This document shows, in pieces, positions 1 through 6,766 of a stretch of DNA of 17,124 bases; position 1 is the first letter of the stretch, and the number at the start of each line of letters is the position of its first letter. The position numbers and the translations under genes were made by a program. Origin of the DNA: DATECU01 sp035286745 (lineage in GTDB: Bacteria > Acidobacteriota > Vicinamibacteria > Fen-336); the NCBI GenBank assembly GCA_035286745.1, contig DATECU010000031.1, forward strand, positions 1-17,124, in the 5' to 3' direction. A model generated the notes under the pieces. That model saw only the letters and a list, made by a program, of their open reading frames with translations, was not told where the DNA came from and made no database searches.

Positions 1-348
1 CGGGCTGCCAGCAGAGACGAAGCCCTCGGTCGCCGACAACACCAGGCCGTTCTGCTTCTCCGGTAGCATATAGAGCTTGTCCGGCGACAGAGCCCACGGC
101 AGCCCGGCCCCCGGGTGGACCGCAGCCACCAACGGAGTGCCGGGCCTGGGCGCAGGGAGTAGCTTCGTGGCCCCGTCATCTCTGAGCGACACAAGTCCGC
201 CTGAGCCATCCAGAGCGACGGGGTAGGCGAGCGCCGAGAGCACCGCGCCGTCGTCAGGTTCTTCTGGCGACGCGCTCGTTGGCAGCCACTGCCAGGGTGA
301 AAGCTGGCTCTTGCATGCGTACCAGATGCGCCGGAGGAGCCGCCACAT
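1..348 (-). CDS. Hypothetical protein, N-terminal part (runs off the window)
   Basis: The minus-strand frame is open from an ATG at 348 to the window edge, giving 116 codons without a stop. The start follows the upstream gene's TAG by three bases (TAG-CCG-ATG), which suggests translational coupling. The N-terminus is basic and aromatic (MWRLLRRIWYACKSQ), then becomes rich in Gly, Pro, Leu and Asp. Segments such as GSGGLVSLRDDGATKLL and GLPWALSPDKLYMLP could be beta strands of a propeller-like or PQQ/WD-type repeat protein, but no family signature is clear. I do not recognise the gene. The basic N-terminus lacks a clean hydrophobic core, so a signal peptide is doubtful. The unbroken frame and the operon position are the main support. 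Confidence 0.5.
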   Translation of the reverse strand, partial: MWRLLRRIWYACKSQLSPWQWLPTSASPEEPDDGAVLSALAYPVALDGSGGLVSLRDDGATKLLPAPRPGTPLVAAVHPGAGLPWALSPDKLYMLPEKQNGLVLSATEGFVSAGSP

Positions 349-351
349 CGG

Positions 352-498
352 CTACTCGGGTTTGTCACGGACGCAGTGAGACCCGCCTGCTTCCGCGGCG
401 TAGCATGCGGACCGGTGACCCAAGTTCATGGTGATCCGTCCGCCCTCGAACCAAGCCGGGCCGCCATCAGCCGTGAGCACGAACCGGCGGCTCATCAT
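352..498 (-). CDS. Small hypothetical ORF (48 aa) in the leftward small-gene operon
   Basis: This short ORF begins at ATG 498 (a second ATG follows at 495) and ends at TAG 352. Its start overlaps the TGA of the preceding gene in an ATGA junction, and the next gene starts three bases after its stop. The product begins MMSRRFVLTADGGPAWFEGG, has two cysteines near the C-terminus and is not recognisable. A longer version of the frame, reaching back to 693, would run across the preceding gene and has Arg-rich shadow composition, so I reject it. It could be a real small protein, a decayed domain, or the tail of a gene displaced by a frameshift. Support comes from the junctions only. Confidence 0.4.
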   Translation of the reverse strand: MMSRRFVLTADGGPAWFEGGRITMNLGHRSACYAAEAGGSHCVRDKPE

Positions 499-902
499 GG
501 AGACCGGAGCGGCGACGGAGCTTCTTGGCGCTTGATCACGCCGTAGCCGCTGTCTTCGTCGAACACAAGCATGGCGAAGTGGCGGTCGACTACCCACAGA
601 CCGCCCACGTTCCCCATGGGATAGGGCGGGGAACCGCCGAAGCCCGTGTCTAGCATTTCGTCGAACCAAACGAGGCGACCGTCGATCCACCACCTACCGC
701 TAGCTTCGTAAACTCGTCCGCGGACGCGAACTTGCTGATGGAATGTGCCATCGGCCTTGATCTCCAGCGTCTCCGCGAGTCCATCGCGGTTGCCTCTGTA
801 GTGACCTACCACCTCCAACGCGGTTGGGGGAGGCTGCGCGGGCCAGAGGAGCCAGCAGCAGCCGCCCAACGTCAGTGCCCAGAAGCCGAGGAGCATTCTC
901 AA
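495..902 (-). CDS. Putative small lipoprotein / secreted hypothetical protein
   Basis: The product is about 135 residues. It opens with a hydrophobic stretch ending in LTLGGCC, which resembles a lipobox, so export and lipid anchoring are likely. The mature part is beta-rich with many Trp, Gly and Asp (GRWWIDGRLVWF; GGLWVVDRHFAMLVFDED), as in small outer-layer or lipocalin-like lipoproteins, but no family can be named. The TTG at 902 overlaps a TGA in a TTGA junction with a possible 15-codon leader ORF. An ATG six bases further in (896) is the alternative start and keeps the same signal sequence. It ends in an ATGA overlap with the next small ORF. Real coding is likely from composition and the signal sequence; function is unknown. 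Confidence 0.65.
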   Translation of the reverse strand: MRMLLGFWALTLGGCCWLLWPAQPPPTALEVVGHYRGNRDGLAETLEIKADGTFHQQVRVRGRVYEASGRWWIDGRLVWFDEMLDTGFGGSPPYPMGNVGGLWVVDRHFAMLVFDEDSGYGVIKRQEAPSPLRSP

Positions 903-946
903 CGCTGGACGCCCTGTCGGTTAGGAGCGGGGTGAGGATGAGCCAC
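899..946 (-). CDS. Possible leader mini-ORF (15 aa)
   Basis: A GTG at 946 follows GGAGGAG (954-960, complement) by seven bases, one of the best ribosome-binding sites on this strand. The frame runs only 15 codons (starting MAHPHPAPN) and its TGA overlaps the TTG start of the lipoprotein-like gene as TTGA. It may be a translated leader that couples initiation of the next gene, or the good site may be chance. No homology can be judged at this length. Confidence 0.22.
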   Translation of the reverse strand: MAHPHPAPNRQGVQR

Positions 947-953
947 TTGGCGA

Positions 954-960
954 CTCCTCC
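954..960 (-). promoter_or_regulatory. Shine-Dalgarno GGAGGAG upstream of the mini-ORF
   Basis: The complement of 954-960 reads GGAGGAG, seven bases before a GTG and about 50 bases before the lipoprotein-like gene. It is too far away to serve that gene directly, which is why a coupled mini-ORF is suggested. Confidence 0.3.
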
Positions 961-1027
961 GGGGGACGCACGGGCTCACGCCTCCGCCGGGCACTGGTGG
1001 GCTGGCGCGGATGGCGAGCATGAATCA

Positions 1028-1576
1028 TCAGTCGCTCAGCCAGAGGTGGACCCATCTATCCCTGGTGCGGAAGTAGACAACACAGCTTGCGTCGATGTCG
1101 CCGAAGGCCACGCCGGGCAAGGCGCTCTGATGCTGTTCGACCTCCCCAATCTCGCCCACGGGGAAGGCCGACTCGTACCTACCCGCGGAAAGCGTCTCAA
1201 CACAGCCGCCGGTGCGGCCGGACCAGGTCCGAAGGTGCTCCCACTTCCAGATGGGAGAGCGGCGCAGTGCGACAACCAACAGCGATTCGTCGCGCCGCTT
1301 CCCGGAGATGAGAACGGCGATGTCCGGGGTTTCGTCTCCGTCGTAGTCTCCGCTCGCAACGTTTGCGCGGCGGAGGGGTCGGGAGTGGAAGGCACGAGCC
1401 GTCGGGATGAGACGGTGCTGGGGGTATCGTCTCGCAAGAGCCTCCACGAAACCCGCAGGCAGCAGGGAAGAGCAGACTTCGGGCGTAGAGGAGCCGCGCT
1501 GGGTCTGCGCCCCCGTTGGTTTGGGTTGTCCGACTTGGAACCCGACCAGTAGTGCCAGGGTCCACGGGATCTTCAT
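1028..1576 (-). CDS. Secreted hypothetical protein with Asp-rich loop (182 aa)
   Basis: The chosen ATG at 1576 overlaps the TGA of the upstream gene (ATGA) and is followed by a classical signal peptide: basic MK, a hydrophobic core and a possible cleavage after GAQ. A longer frame exists upstream but is Arg/Gly-rich shadow sequence of the preceding gene. The mature protein contains SGDYDGDETPDIAVLIS, an Asp-rich loop followed by a beta strand. It resembles the FG-GAP/VCBS-type or EF-hand-like calcium loops common in secreted proteins written DxNGDGxxD. Three cysteines are present (in EVCSS, GGCVE and ASCVV). It probably acts in the periplasm or outside the cell. The function is not recognised. 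It sits inside the leftward small-gene operon. Confidence 0.68.
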   Translation of the reverse strand: MKIPWTLALLVGFQVGQPKPTGAQTQRGSSTPEVCSSLLPAGFVEALARRYPQHRLIPTARAFHSRPLRRANVASGDYDGDETPDIAVLISGKRRDESLLVVALRRSPIWKWEHLRTWSGRTGGCVETLSAGRYESAFPVGEIGEVEQHQSALPGVAFGDIDASCVVYFRTRDRWVHLWLSD

Positions 1577-1815
1577 GGCTTCCTCTTCTGGAAGGCGTCC
1601 ATGGCGTCGGTCACGCTCTCGACCAGCTCGCCGATGCCGGTCCCCCGCTGCTCCAGGTCCTGGGTGACCTGCTCGGCGCCGCTCTCGATGGCGGTCGAGC
1701 CGGACTCGATCGCCGCCTGACCCTCGTCCGCCTCGGCCGAAAGCTCGCCCAACGCTTCCTGCACCTCTCCCAGAAGCTCGCTCAGCTCGCCCTGCCGCCC
1801 TCCCAACTCGCTCAT
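1573..1815 (-). CDS. Small helical hypothetical protein (80 aa), possibly the 3' part of a frameshifted gene
   Basis: The ATG at 1815 shares its A with the TGA of the upstream ORF (TGATG), and its own TGA overlaps the next start (ATGA). The product begins MSELGGRQGELSELLGEVQE, has no cysteine and is dominated by Glu, Gly, Leu, Ala and Ser, with predicted long helices and a near-repeat AIESGS/AIESGA. Residues encoded just before the ATG in the same frame (QVDLAAVEL) also read as amphipathic helix. This suggests the gene may really continue from the upstream ORF through a one-base frameshift near 1835-1845. Small helical proteins ahead of secreted proteins can be export partners or chaperones, but nothing here proves that. 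Confidence 0.55.
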   Translation of the reverse strand: MSELGGRQGELSELLGEVQEALGELSAEADEGQAAIESGSTAIESGAEQVTQDLEQRGTGIGELVESVTDAMDAFQKRKP

Positions 1816-1994
1816 CAGCTCGACGGCAGCCAGGTCGACCTGGCCTGGAACAGGCCGTGGGCCTCCTCGGCCTCGGCCTCGACCTTGGTCCCCAAGGCTT
1901 GGGCCCGCTCCAGGAGGTGGGAGGCCGCCTCCCAGGCCACGTCGAACGCCCGCGCAATCGCTTCTTCGAGCAGCTCGTTCATCAAGACGGCCAC
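1815..1994 (-). CDS. Small helical hypothetical protein (59 aa), possibly the 5' part of a frameshifted gene
   Basis: The GTG at 1994 is chosen because GGAGGAA (1998-2004 on the complement) lies four bases upstream. The later in-frame ATG at 1982 (MNELLEEAIARAFDVAWEAA) would be too far from it. The 59-residue product is Glu/Ala-rich helix (AWEAASHLLERAQAL, EAEAEEAHGLFQA) and then ends in RSTWLPSS, which does not continue the helix. Adding one base in the GGCC run near 1840 would join FQA to QVDLAAVELMSEL of the following frame and give one helical protein of roughly 145 residues. It is therefore either the first of two coupled small genes or the front of a broken one. It is the first gene of the leftward operon. 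Confidence 0.5.
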   Translation of the reverse strand: MAVLMNELLEEAIARAFDVAWEAASHLLERAQALGTKVEAEAEEAHGLFQARSTWLPSS

Positions 1995-1997
1995 GGG

Positions 1998-2004
1998 TTC
2001 CTCC
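1998..2004 (-). promoter_or_regulatory. Ribosome-binding site fixing the GTG start at 1994
   Basis: The complement reads GGAGGAA and ends four bases before the GTG at 1994. It decides the start over TTG 1985 and ATG 1982 in the same frame. Confidence 0.55.
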
Positions 2005-2027
2005 AGGACGGCTGACGTACGGCGGGG

Positions 2028-2055
2028 ATTCTATGCGAAGCCGCGGGCCAGTCGG
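2028..2055 (-). promoter_or_regulatory. Predicted sigma70-type promoter of the leftward small-gene operon
   Basis: On the complement a -10 box TAGAAT (2033-2028, five of six consensus bases) follows a weak -35 box CCGACT (2055-2050) at 16 bases. Transcription would start near 2021 and give a leader of about 25 bases before the GTG at 1994. The -35 is poor, so confidence is moderate. Confidence 0.4.
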
Positions 2056-2240
2056 TGACGTAGCGCACAACCCGACAAACCCAGGCGTCGTACTGTCTTC
2101 TTCGCCTTCGCAAGCAGGGATGACTCAATCGCCTACCGGTCGTTCGGCTGTCATGGCGCGCCGCTCCGCGCGCCTGCCCGCCGGCAGTTGGAGGCGCTGC
2201 CCCAGCTCGGACGCGCTCTCTCGTTCGCTCCGGCCGTCAA

Positions 2241-2269
2241 TTGCCACGCTGCCAGCCTCCTGCTACAGT
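2241..2269 (+). promoter_or_regulatory. Predicted sigma70-type promoter for the cyclophilin operon
   Basis: TTGCCA (2241-2246) and TACAGT (2264-2269) are separated by 17 bases, and the -10 is preceded by TGC, an extended -10 element. Transcription would begin near 2276, a few bases before the AAGGAGG ribosome-binding site at 2282-2288. The divergent small-gene operon starts about 200 bases to the left. Confidence 0.55.
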
Positions 2270-2293
2270 CGGCCTTCGCCCAAGGAGGCCCTG

Positions 2294-2791
2294 ATGCCCG
2301 CAGCCGTTGCTCCCAAAGCCGTGATCGAGACCAGCTTCGGCTCGATCGAGATCGAGTTCCTACACGAGAAAGCGCCGGGCCACGTGAAGAACTTCCTCGA
2401 TCTGGCGCGGAAGGGCTTCTATGACGGCACGCTCTTTCACCGCGTGATTCCCGGCTTCATGATCCAGGGCGGCGACCCCAACACCCGCGACCCCAAGGCC
2501 AGCCGCGGCAACCACGGCACCGGTGGCCCCGGCTACAACATCAAGGCCGAGTTCAACGACACGCCCCACAAGCGGGGGGTCTTGTCGATGGCGCGGTCGA
2601 ACGACCCCGACAGCGCGGGCTCGCAGTTCTTCATCTGCGTCAAAGACTCGAGCTTCCTGGACCGGAACTACACCGCGTTCGGTCGAGTGGTGGGGGGTCT
2701 GGAGGTCGCCGACAAGATCGTGGCCGCACCCCGCGATCAGCGCGACAATCCCAACCAGCGCATCGAGATGAAAGTCCGGGTCATCGAGTAG
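2294..2791 (+). CDS. ppiB: Peptidyl-prolyl cis-trans isomerase, cyclophilin type
   Basis: The product (165 residues) is a single-domain cyclophilin that catalyses cis-trans isomerisation of Xaa-Pro bonds during protein folding. No signal peptide is seen, so it should be cytoplasmic. Core motifs are present in order: FHRVIPGFMIQGGD around residues 50-63 (catalytic Arg plus Phe, Met and Gln of the active site), GTGGPGYNIKAEF, LSMARSNDPDSAGSQFFI and FGRVVGGLEVADKI. The position of the cyclosporin-contact Trp of human CypA is Phe here (SSFLDRN), as is common in bacterial enzymes. The start is ATG 2294 because AAGGAGG precedes it by five bases; a longer upstream frame is not protein-like. It is the first gene of a series continuing to asnS. 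Symbol assigned by family. Confidence 0.93.
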   Translation: MPAAVAPKAVIETSFGSIEIEFLHEKAPGHVKNFLDLARKGFYDGTLFHRVIPGFMIQGGDPNTRDPKASRGNHGTGGPGYNIKAEFNDTPHKRGVLSMARSNDPDSAGSQFFICVKDSSFLDRNYTAFGRVVGGLEVADKIVAAPRDQRDNPNQRIEMKVRVIE

Positions 2792-2815
2792 CCTCGGCGA
2801 CCCGCTCTCTTCGCC

Positions 2816-3358
2816 GTGGCCGCGGGGAACTTCGAGACCGAGATCAAATTGCGCCTGGCGAGCCCACAGGCGGCGCGCCAGGTGATGGCCGGACTGGCGG
2901 CGGTCCTGGTTCGGCCGCGCCATTTCGAGGCCAACGTCCTCTGGGACGACGCCAGCGGCTCGCTTCGGGCGCGGGGCCAGGTGCTCAGGATTCGGGAGAC
3001 CGACGCCGGCGGCGCTCTCACCTTCAAGGGGGAGCGCAGGGATCTGGACGGCGTGAAGGGACGGGAGGAGATCGAGACCGCGGTGGGGAACCCCGCACAC
3101 CTAGCGCAGATCCTGCACGCGCTAGGCTGGCAGCCTCGATTCCGCTACGAGAAGTACCGCGAGGTCTACCATTGGCGCGACGCCGAGCTCACGGTGGACG
3201 AAACGCCGATGGGGACCTTCCTGGAGATCGAAGGCCCGCCGGAGACCATTCATGCCGCCGCCCAGGCGGGGGGCTTCACCCGGGCCGACTACATCACCGA
3301 GTCCTACCCCGCCCTCTTCTTCGCCGCCGGTGGAGAGGGGGACATGGTCTTTCCATGA
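2816..3358 (+). CDS. CYTH domain protein (class IV adenylate cyclase / triphosphatase superfamily)
   Basis: The 180-residue product has the CYTH triphosphate-tunnel pattern. The N-terminal ExExK is ETEIK at residues 7-11, followed by basic strand LRIRET, FKGERR, the acidic REEIE, the basic RYEKYREVY, and the C-terminal acidic VDETPMGTFLEIEG. Members bind triphosphate-containing substrates with divalent metal and include class IV adenylate cyclase (CyaB type), thiamine triphosphatase and inorganic triphosphatase. Which reaction applies cannot be told from sequence alone. The start is GTG 2816, 24 bases after the cyclophilin stop, without a strong ribosome-binding site. Its TGA overlaps the next gene's ATG (ATGA), so it is translated together with the sugar nucleotidyltransferase. 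Confidence 0.88.
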   Translation: MAAGNFETEIKLRLASPQAARQVMAGLAAVLVRPRHFEANVLWDDASGSLRARGQVLRIRETDAGGALTFKGERRDLDGVKGREEIETAVGNPAHLAQILHALGWQPRFRYEKYREVYHWRDAELTVDETPMGTFLEIEGPPETIHAAAQAGGFTRADYITESYPALFFAAGGEGDMVFP

Positions 3359-4365
3359 AGGCCATGGTGTTGGCGGCGGGCCTGGGCACCCGCATGCGTC
3401 CCCTTAGCCTGCTCAGGGCGAAACCGGCAATGCCGGTGCTAAACCGGCCGCTCCTGCATTTCACGCTTGATCGTTTGGCGGCCGCCGGCGTCAAGCAGGT
3501 GGTGATCAACCTGCACCACCTTCCCTCCACCGTGGTGCGGGCGGTGGGGGACGGCGCCGGCTTCGGGTTGGAGGTCACCTACTCGCGGGAGCGAGCCATC
3601 CTGGGTACCGGCGGCGGTCCCCGCAAGGTGAGGGCATTCTTCGGGGATGAGCCTTGCCTGCTGGTGAACGGTGACGTGCTCTTCGACTTCGACCTCCGCC
3701 TCCTCCTCGCCCGCCATCGAAGGGCGGGAGTGATGGCCAGCCTGGGCCTCATCCCCAACCCGGACCCGCGGCGCTACCGGCCTGTGATCACCGACGAGAC
3801 CGGCGCCGTGCTGTCTCTGGCCGGCCTGCCGCGTCAGGCGCGGGGTCGTCCCTGGCTGTTCACCGGGATCCACGTGCTCTCGCCGGAGCTAATGGAGCGC
3901 CTACCGAAGGGTGCCTCGGATTCGGTCCGCGATCTCTACGCTCCCCTGGTGGCGGAGGGCCAGCGGATCCTCGGGGTGCCGCTCCAGGGCACATGGTACG
4001 ATCTCGGCAGTCCGGTGCTCTACCTCGCCGCCCAACAGGCGCTGCTGCGCAAGAAGGCGGTGGGGGACCAGCGGCATAGCCTGATCCACCCAGAGGCGTC
4101 GGTTCATCCCCGGGCGGTCGTGGAGTCGTCGGTCGTGGGACCGGGCTCGGTGGTCGGGGATCAGGCCCGGCTCACGGGCAGCGTGCTCTGGGACGCGGTC
4201 CGGGTGGGCCCCGCGGCGCGGATCGCCGACTCGATCCTGGCCGACGGCGTGAAGGTGACGGTGGGGGAGAGGATCCAGGGGATGGTGGTGACCAGGCAAA
4301 AGCCACAGGCGGCGGAGCCGGCCGGTGAGGTACGAGGCGGGCGTGTCTTCACGGAGCTGAGTTAG
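3355..4365 (+). CDS. Sugar-1-phosphate nucleotidyltransferase, MurU/mannose-1-P guanylyltransferase-like, with C-terminal hexapeptide repeats
   Basis: The 336-residue enzyme joins an NTP to a sugar-1-phosphate, releasing pyrophosphate. The N-terminal Rossmann-like domain carries the signature LAAGLGTRMRPL (residues 6-17), AKPAMPVLN with its Lys, GTGGG, and NGDV with metal-binding Asp107. After about residue 245 comes a left-handed beta-helix-like part (HPEASVHPRAVVESSVVGPGS), which stand-alone MurU (about 220 residues) lacks. The ATG overlaps the CYTH gene's TGA, and the next gene, a kinase of AmgK type, begins directly after its stop. That pairing matches AmgK-MurU recycling of MurNAc to UDP-MurNAc in the cytoplasm. 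Other sugar-1-phosphates (mannose, glucose, heptose) remain possible. A longer upstream frame is shadow of the CYTH gene. Confidence 0.85.
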   Translation: MKAMVLAAGLGTRMRPLSLLRAKPAMPVLNRPLLHFTLDRLAAAGVKQVVINLHHLPSTVVRAVGDGAGFGLEVTYSRERAILGTGGGPRKVRAFFGDEPCLLVNGDVLFDFDLRLLLARHRRAGVMASLGLIPNPDPRRYRPVITDETGAVLSLAGLPRQARGRPWLFTGIHVLSPELMERLPKGASDSVRDLYAPLVAEGQRILGVPLQGTWYDLGSPVLYLAAQQALLRKKAVGDQRHSLIHPEASVHPRAVVESSVVGPGSVVGDQARLTGSVLWDAVRVGPAARIADSILADGVKVTVGERIQGMVVTRQKPQAAEPAGEVRGGRVFTELS

Positions 4366-5385
4366 GTGGACGCCGCCAGCCCCCAGACGGCGCCGCCGGA
4401 GAAGCGGATCCAGGAGTTCCTCGCCGAACGGTACGGCGACCGTGCCGGCGAGCTGGTGGTGGCTCCCTTGTCCGGCGACGCCTCCACTCGCCGCTACTTC
4501 CGCCTGCAGGACGGCTCCACCACCAGCGTGCTGGCTCTCCATCCCGAGCCCTTCGTGACCGAGGAGCTTCCCTTCGTGGTCATCCGCTCCTTGTTGGCCA
4601 GTTGGGGGGTCCCGGTGCCGGAGCTGCACGACCACGACGGTGCCCGCGGGCTCCTGGTCCTCGAGGACCTGGGCGATCTGACGCTCCAGGAGGTGCTCAA
4701 GGGGGCCTCGGAGGTGGAGCGAGAGGATCTGTACCGGGAGGCGGTCGAGGGCATCGTGATCTTGCAGCGGGAAACCGGGCGCGGCCAGCCGAAGGCCGGC
4801 TGCTTCCAGATCTCCTTCGACCTCGAGAAGCTGTCCTGGGAACTGCACTACTTCCTGAAGCACTTCGTGGAAACCCACCGGCGCGCCGACCTCTCGGCCG
4901 AGGATCGTGCCGTGGTGGCGGAGGCCTTCCACCGACTGGCCGAGGAAATCGCCTCTTGGCCGCGGGTGCTCTGCCATCGCGACTACCACAGCCGCAACCT
5001 GATGCTCTACGGCGGCCGGCTGGTCTGGATCGACTTCCAGGACGCTCGCATGGGGCCGGCCACCTATGACCTGGTCTCGCTCTTGCGCGACTCCTACGTG
5101 GATCTCGACGAGGACTTCGTGGCTCACCGCGCCGAGGAGTTCCGGCAGCAGGCGCTGCCCGGTGAGGGTCGGGAGGTCTTCCAGCGGCGTCTTGATCTCA
5201 TGTCCGTGCAGAGGAACCTGAAGGCCCTGGGCACCTTCGGCTACATGGCCGAGGTTCGCGGCAACCCGGTGTACCTGCCGTACATGCCGCCGACCCTGGC
5301 CCACGCCCGCCGCATCCTGACGCGTTATCCGGAGCTTGGCGCGCTGTGGCGCGTCCTGGCCCGCCACCTCGAGGAGTTGCAGTGA
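4366..5385 (+). CDS. Aminoglycoside-phosphotransferase-fold sugar kinase, AmgK-like
   Basis: This 339-residue protein has the kinase-like APH fold. The catalytic loop is CHRDYHSRN with Asp206, and the metal-binding motif is WIDFQDAR with Asp223. An N-terminal lobe with GDASTRRYFRL precedes the hinge-like LVLEDLGDLTL. Length and motifs fit AmgK, which phosphorylates MurNAc and GlcNAc at the anomeric carbon in cell-wall recycling. Its position after a nucleotidyltransferase supports that, while antibiotic resistance is unlikely in this context. The start is GTG 4366, touching the upstream TAG with no gap. Its TGA overlaps the asnS GTG as GTGA. The exact substrate is inferred, not shown. Confidence 0.82.
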   Translation: MDAASPQTAPPEKRIQEFLAERYGDRAGELVVAPLSGDASTRRYFRLQDGSTTSVLALHPEPFVTEELPFVVIRSLLASWGVPVPELHDHDGARGLLVLEDLGDLTLQEVLKGASEVEREDLYREAVEGIVILQRETGRGQPKAGCFQISFDLEKLSWELHYFLKHFVETHRRADLSAEDRAVVAEAFHRLAEEIASWPRVLCHRDYHSRNLMLYGGRLVWIDFQDARMGPATYDLVSLLRDSYVDLDEDFVAHRAEEFRQQALPGEGREVFQRRLDLMSVQRNLKALGTFGYMAEVRGNPVYLPYMPPTLAHARRILTRYPELGALWRVLARHLEELQ

Positions 5386-6683
5386 GCATGGAAAGCGTTC
5401 GCATCGGGCAATTCGGGGAACACGTGGGACAAGAAGTGCGGGTCCTGGGCTGGCTCCACAACAAGCGCTCGAGCGGCAAGCTCCAATTCCTGATCGTGCG
5501 CGACGGCAGCGGGTTCGCCCAGGCCGTGATGTCGAAGGCAGCGGTTCCGGCCGAAGCCTGGGCCGCCGCCGAGGCGGCCGGGCAGGAGTCGTCGCTCACC
5601 CTCACCGGCAAGGTGAAGGAGGACAAACGGGCCCCCGGTGGCTTCGAGGTGGAGATCACGGATCTGAGCGTGGAGGGTGCGACCCACGACTACCCGATCA
5701 CGCCCAAGGACCACGGCACCGCCTTCTTGATGGAGCACCGGCATCTCTGGCTCCGCTCGCAGCGCCAGCATGCCATTCTTCGCATTCGTCATGCGGTGGT
5801 CAAGGCGGTGCGGGACTACCTGGACGACCAGGGCTTCACCCTGGTCGACACCCCCATCTTCACCCCCGCCGCTTGCGAGGGCACCACCACCCTGTTTCCG
5901 GTGCAGTACTTCGACGAGGGCACCGCCTATCTGACGCAGAGCGGCCAGCTCTACAACGAGGCCACGGCGGCGGCCCACGGCAAGGTCTACTGCTTCGGTC
6001 CCACCTTCCGGGCCGAGAAGTCCAAGACCCGCCGGCATCTCACCGAGTTCTGGATGGTGGAGCCGGAGATGGCCTTCGCCCACCTGGAAGACGCGGTGAA
6101 GGTCGCCGAGGGCCTCATCTGCTTCGTGGTGGAGCGGGTGCTGGGGACGCGGCGGGCCGAGCTGGCGACGCTGGAGCGGGACATAACGAAGCTCCAGAGA
6201 GTGCAGGCTCCGTTCCCCTGGCTGCACTACGACGACGCCATCAAGCTGATCCAGGCCAAGGGTTCCGAGACGGCCTGGGGCAGCGACTTCGGGGGCACCG
6301 ACGAGACGGTCATCGCCGAGAGCTTCGACCGGCCGGTGGTGGTGCACCGCTTCCCCTCGGCCATCAAGGCGTTCTACATGGAGCCGGACCCGCAGGACGG
6401 CAAGTACTCGTTGTCGGCCGACATCCTGGCTCCGGAGGGCTACGGCGAGATCGTGGGAGGTGGCGAACGCATGTCGAGCGCGGAGCAGTTGCAGCAGCGT
6501 CTCCACCAGCACGGGCTTCCCGAGGAGTCGTTCCGCTGGTACCTGGACCTTCGCAAGTACGGCAGCTTTCCCCACGCCGGTTTCGGCATGGGCATCGAAC
6601 GGGTGGTCACCTGGATCTGCGGCATCGAGCACCTGCGCGAGACCATCGCCTTCCCGCGGACGCTCTATCGCATCTATCCCTGA
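5382..6683 (+). CDS. asnS: Asparaginyl-tRNA synthetase
   Basis: The 433-residue class II synthetase charges tRNA-Asn with asparagine. An N-terminal OB-fold anticodon-binding domain (about residues 10-110, VLGWLHNKRSSGKLQFLIVRD) is followed by the catalytic core: GQLYNEA, motif 2 FRAEKSKTRRHLTEFW (from residue 209), GGGERMSS, and motif 3 GFGMGIERVV (residues 400-409). The EFWMVEPEMAF segment is typical of AsnRS and argues against AspRS. The GTG at 5382 overlaps the kinase TGA (GTGA) and lies five bases after GAGGAG, so it is preferred over the ATG at 5388. It closes the cyclophilin-to-asnS series. The 425 bases after it hold repeats but no obvious terminator. Confidence 0.95.
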   Translation: MSMESVRIGQFGEHVGQEVRVLGWLHNKRSSGKLQFLIVRDGSGFAQAVMSKAAVPAEAWAAAEAAGQESSLTLTGKVKEDKRAPGGFEVEITDLSVEGATHDYPITPKDHGTAFLMEHRHLWLRSQRQHAILRIRHAVVKAVRDYLDDQGFTLVDTPIFTPAACEGTTTLFPVQYFDEGTAYLTQSGQLYNEATAAAHGKVYCFGPTFRAEKSKTRRHLTEFWMVEPEMAFAHLEDAVKVAEGLICFVVERVLGTRRAELATLERDITKLQRVQAPFPWLHYDDAIKLIQAKGSETAWGSDFGGTDETVIAESFDRPVVVHRFPSAIKAFYMEPDPQDGKYSLSADILAPEGYGEIVGGGERMSSAEQLQQRLHQHGLPEESFRWYLDLRKYGSFPHAGFGMGIERVVTWICGIEHLRETIAFPRTLYRIYP

Positions 6684-6691
6684 CGAACGGC

Positions 6692-6729
6692 AGCGGTCAG
6701 CGATCAGCGGTCAGCAATCAGCTAACGGA
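6692..6729 (+). repeat. TCAGC heptad repeat, direct copy 1
   Basis: Four 7-base units, GGTCAGC-GATCAGC-GGTCAGC-AATCAGC, are followed by TAACGGA. The second copy 75 bases downstream is identical over 38 bases except for one G/A change. It starts eight bases after the asnS stop. Confidence 0.85.
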
Positions 6730-6766
6730 GCGTGGGCAAGGGGCGGCCGATGGCGTCGCGCACGGT

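Noticed and set aside
1577..1957. N-terminal extension of the secreted Asp-loop protein
   Set aside because: The extension is Arg/Gly-rich shadow of the upstream gene, and the ATG at 1576 starts a proper signal peptide with an ATGA junction.
3901..5367. Long minus-strand ORF (488 codons) opposite the nucleotidyltransferase and kinase genes
   Set aside because: It lies antisense to two genes with clear catalytic motifs, is His/Arg/Gly-rich without any family pattern, and results from high GC content.
4366..5385. Aminoglycoside resistance gene
   Set aside because: The kinase fold is shared, but coupling to a sugar nucleotidyltransferase and the AmgK-like length make sugar recycling the better reading.
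5325..6632. Long minus-strand ORF (435 codons) opposite asnS
   Set aside because: It is a shadow of a complete class II synthetase; no ribosome-binding site or motif.
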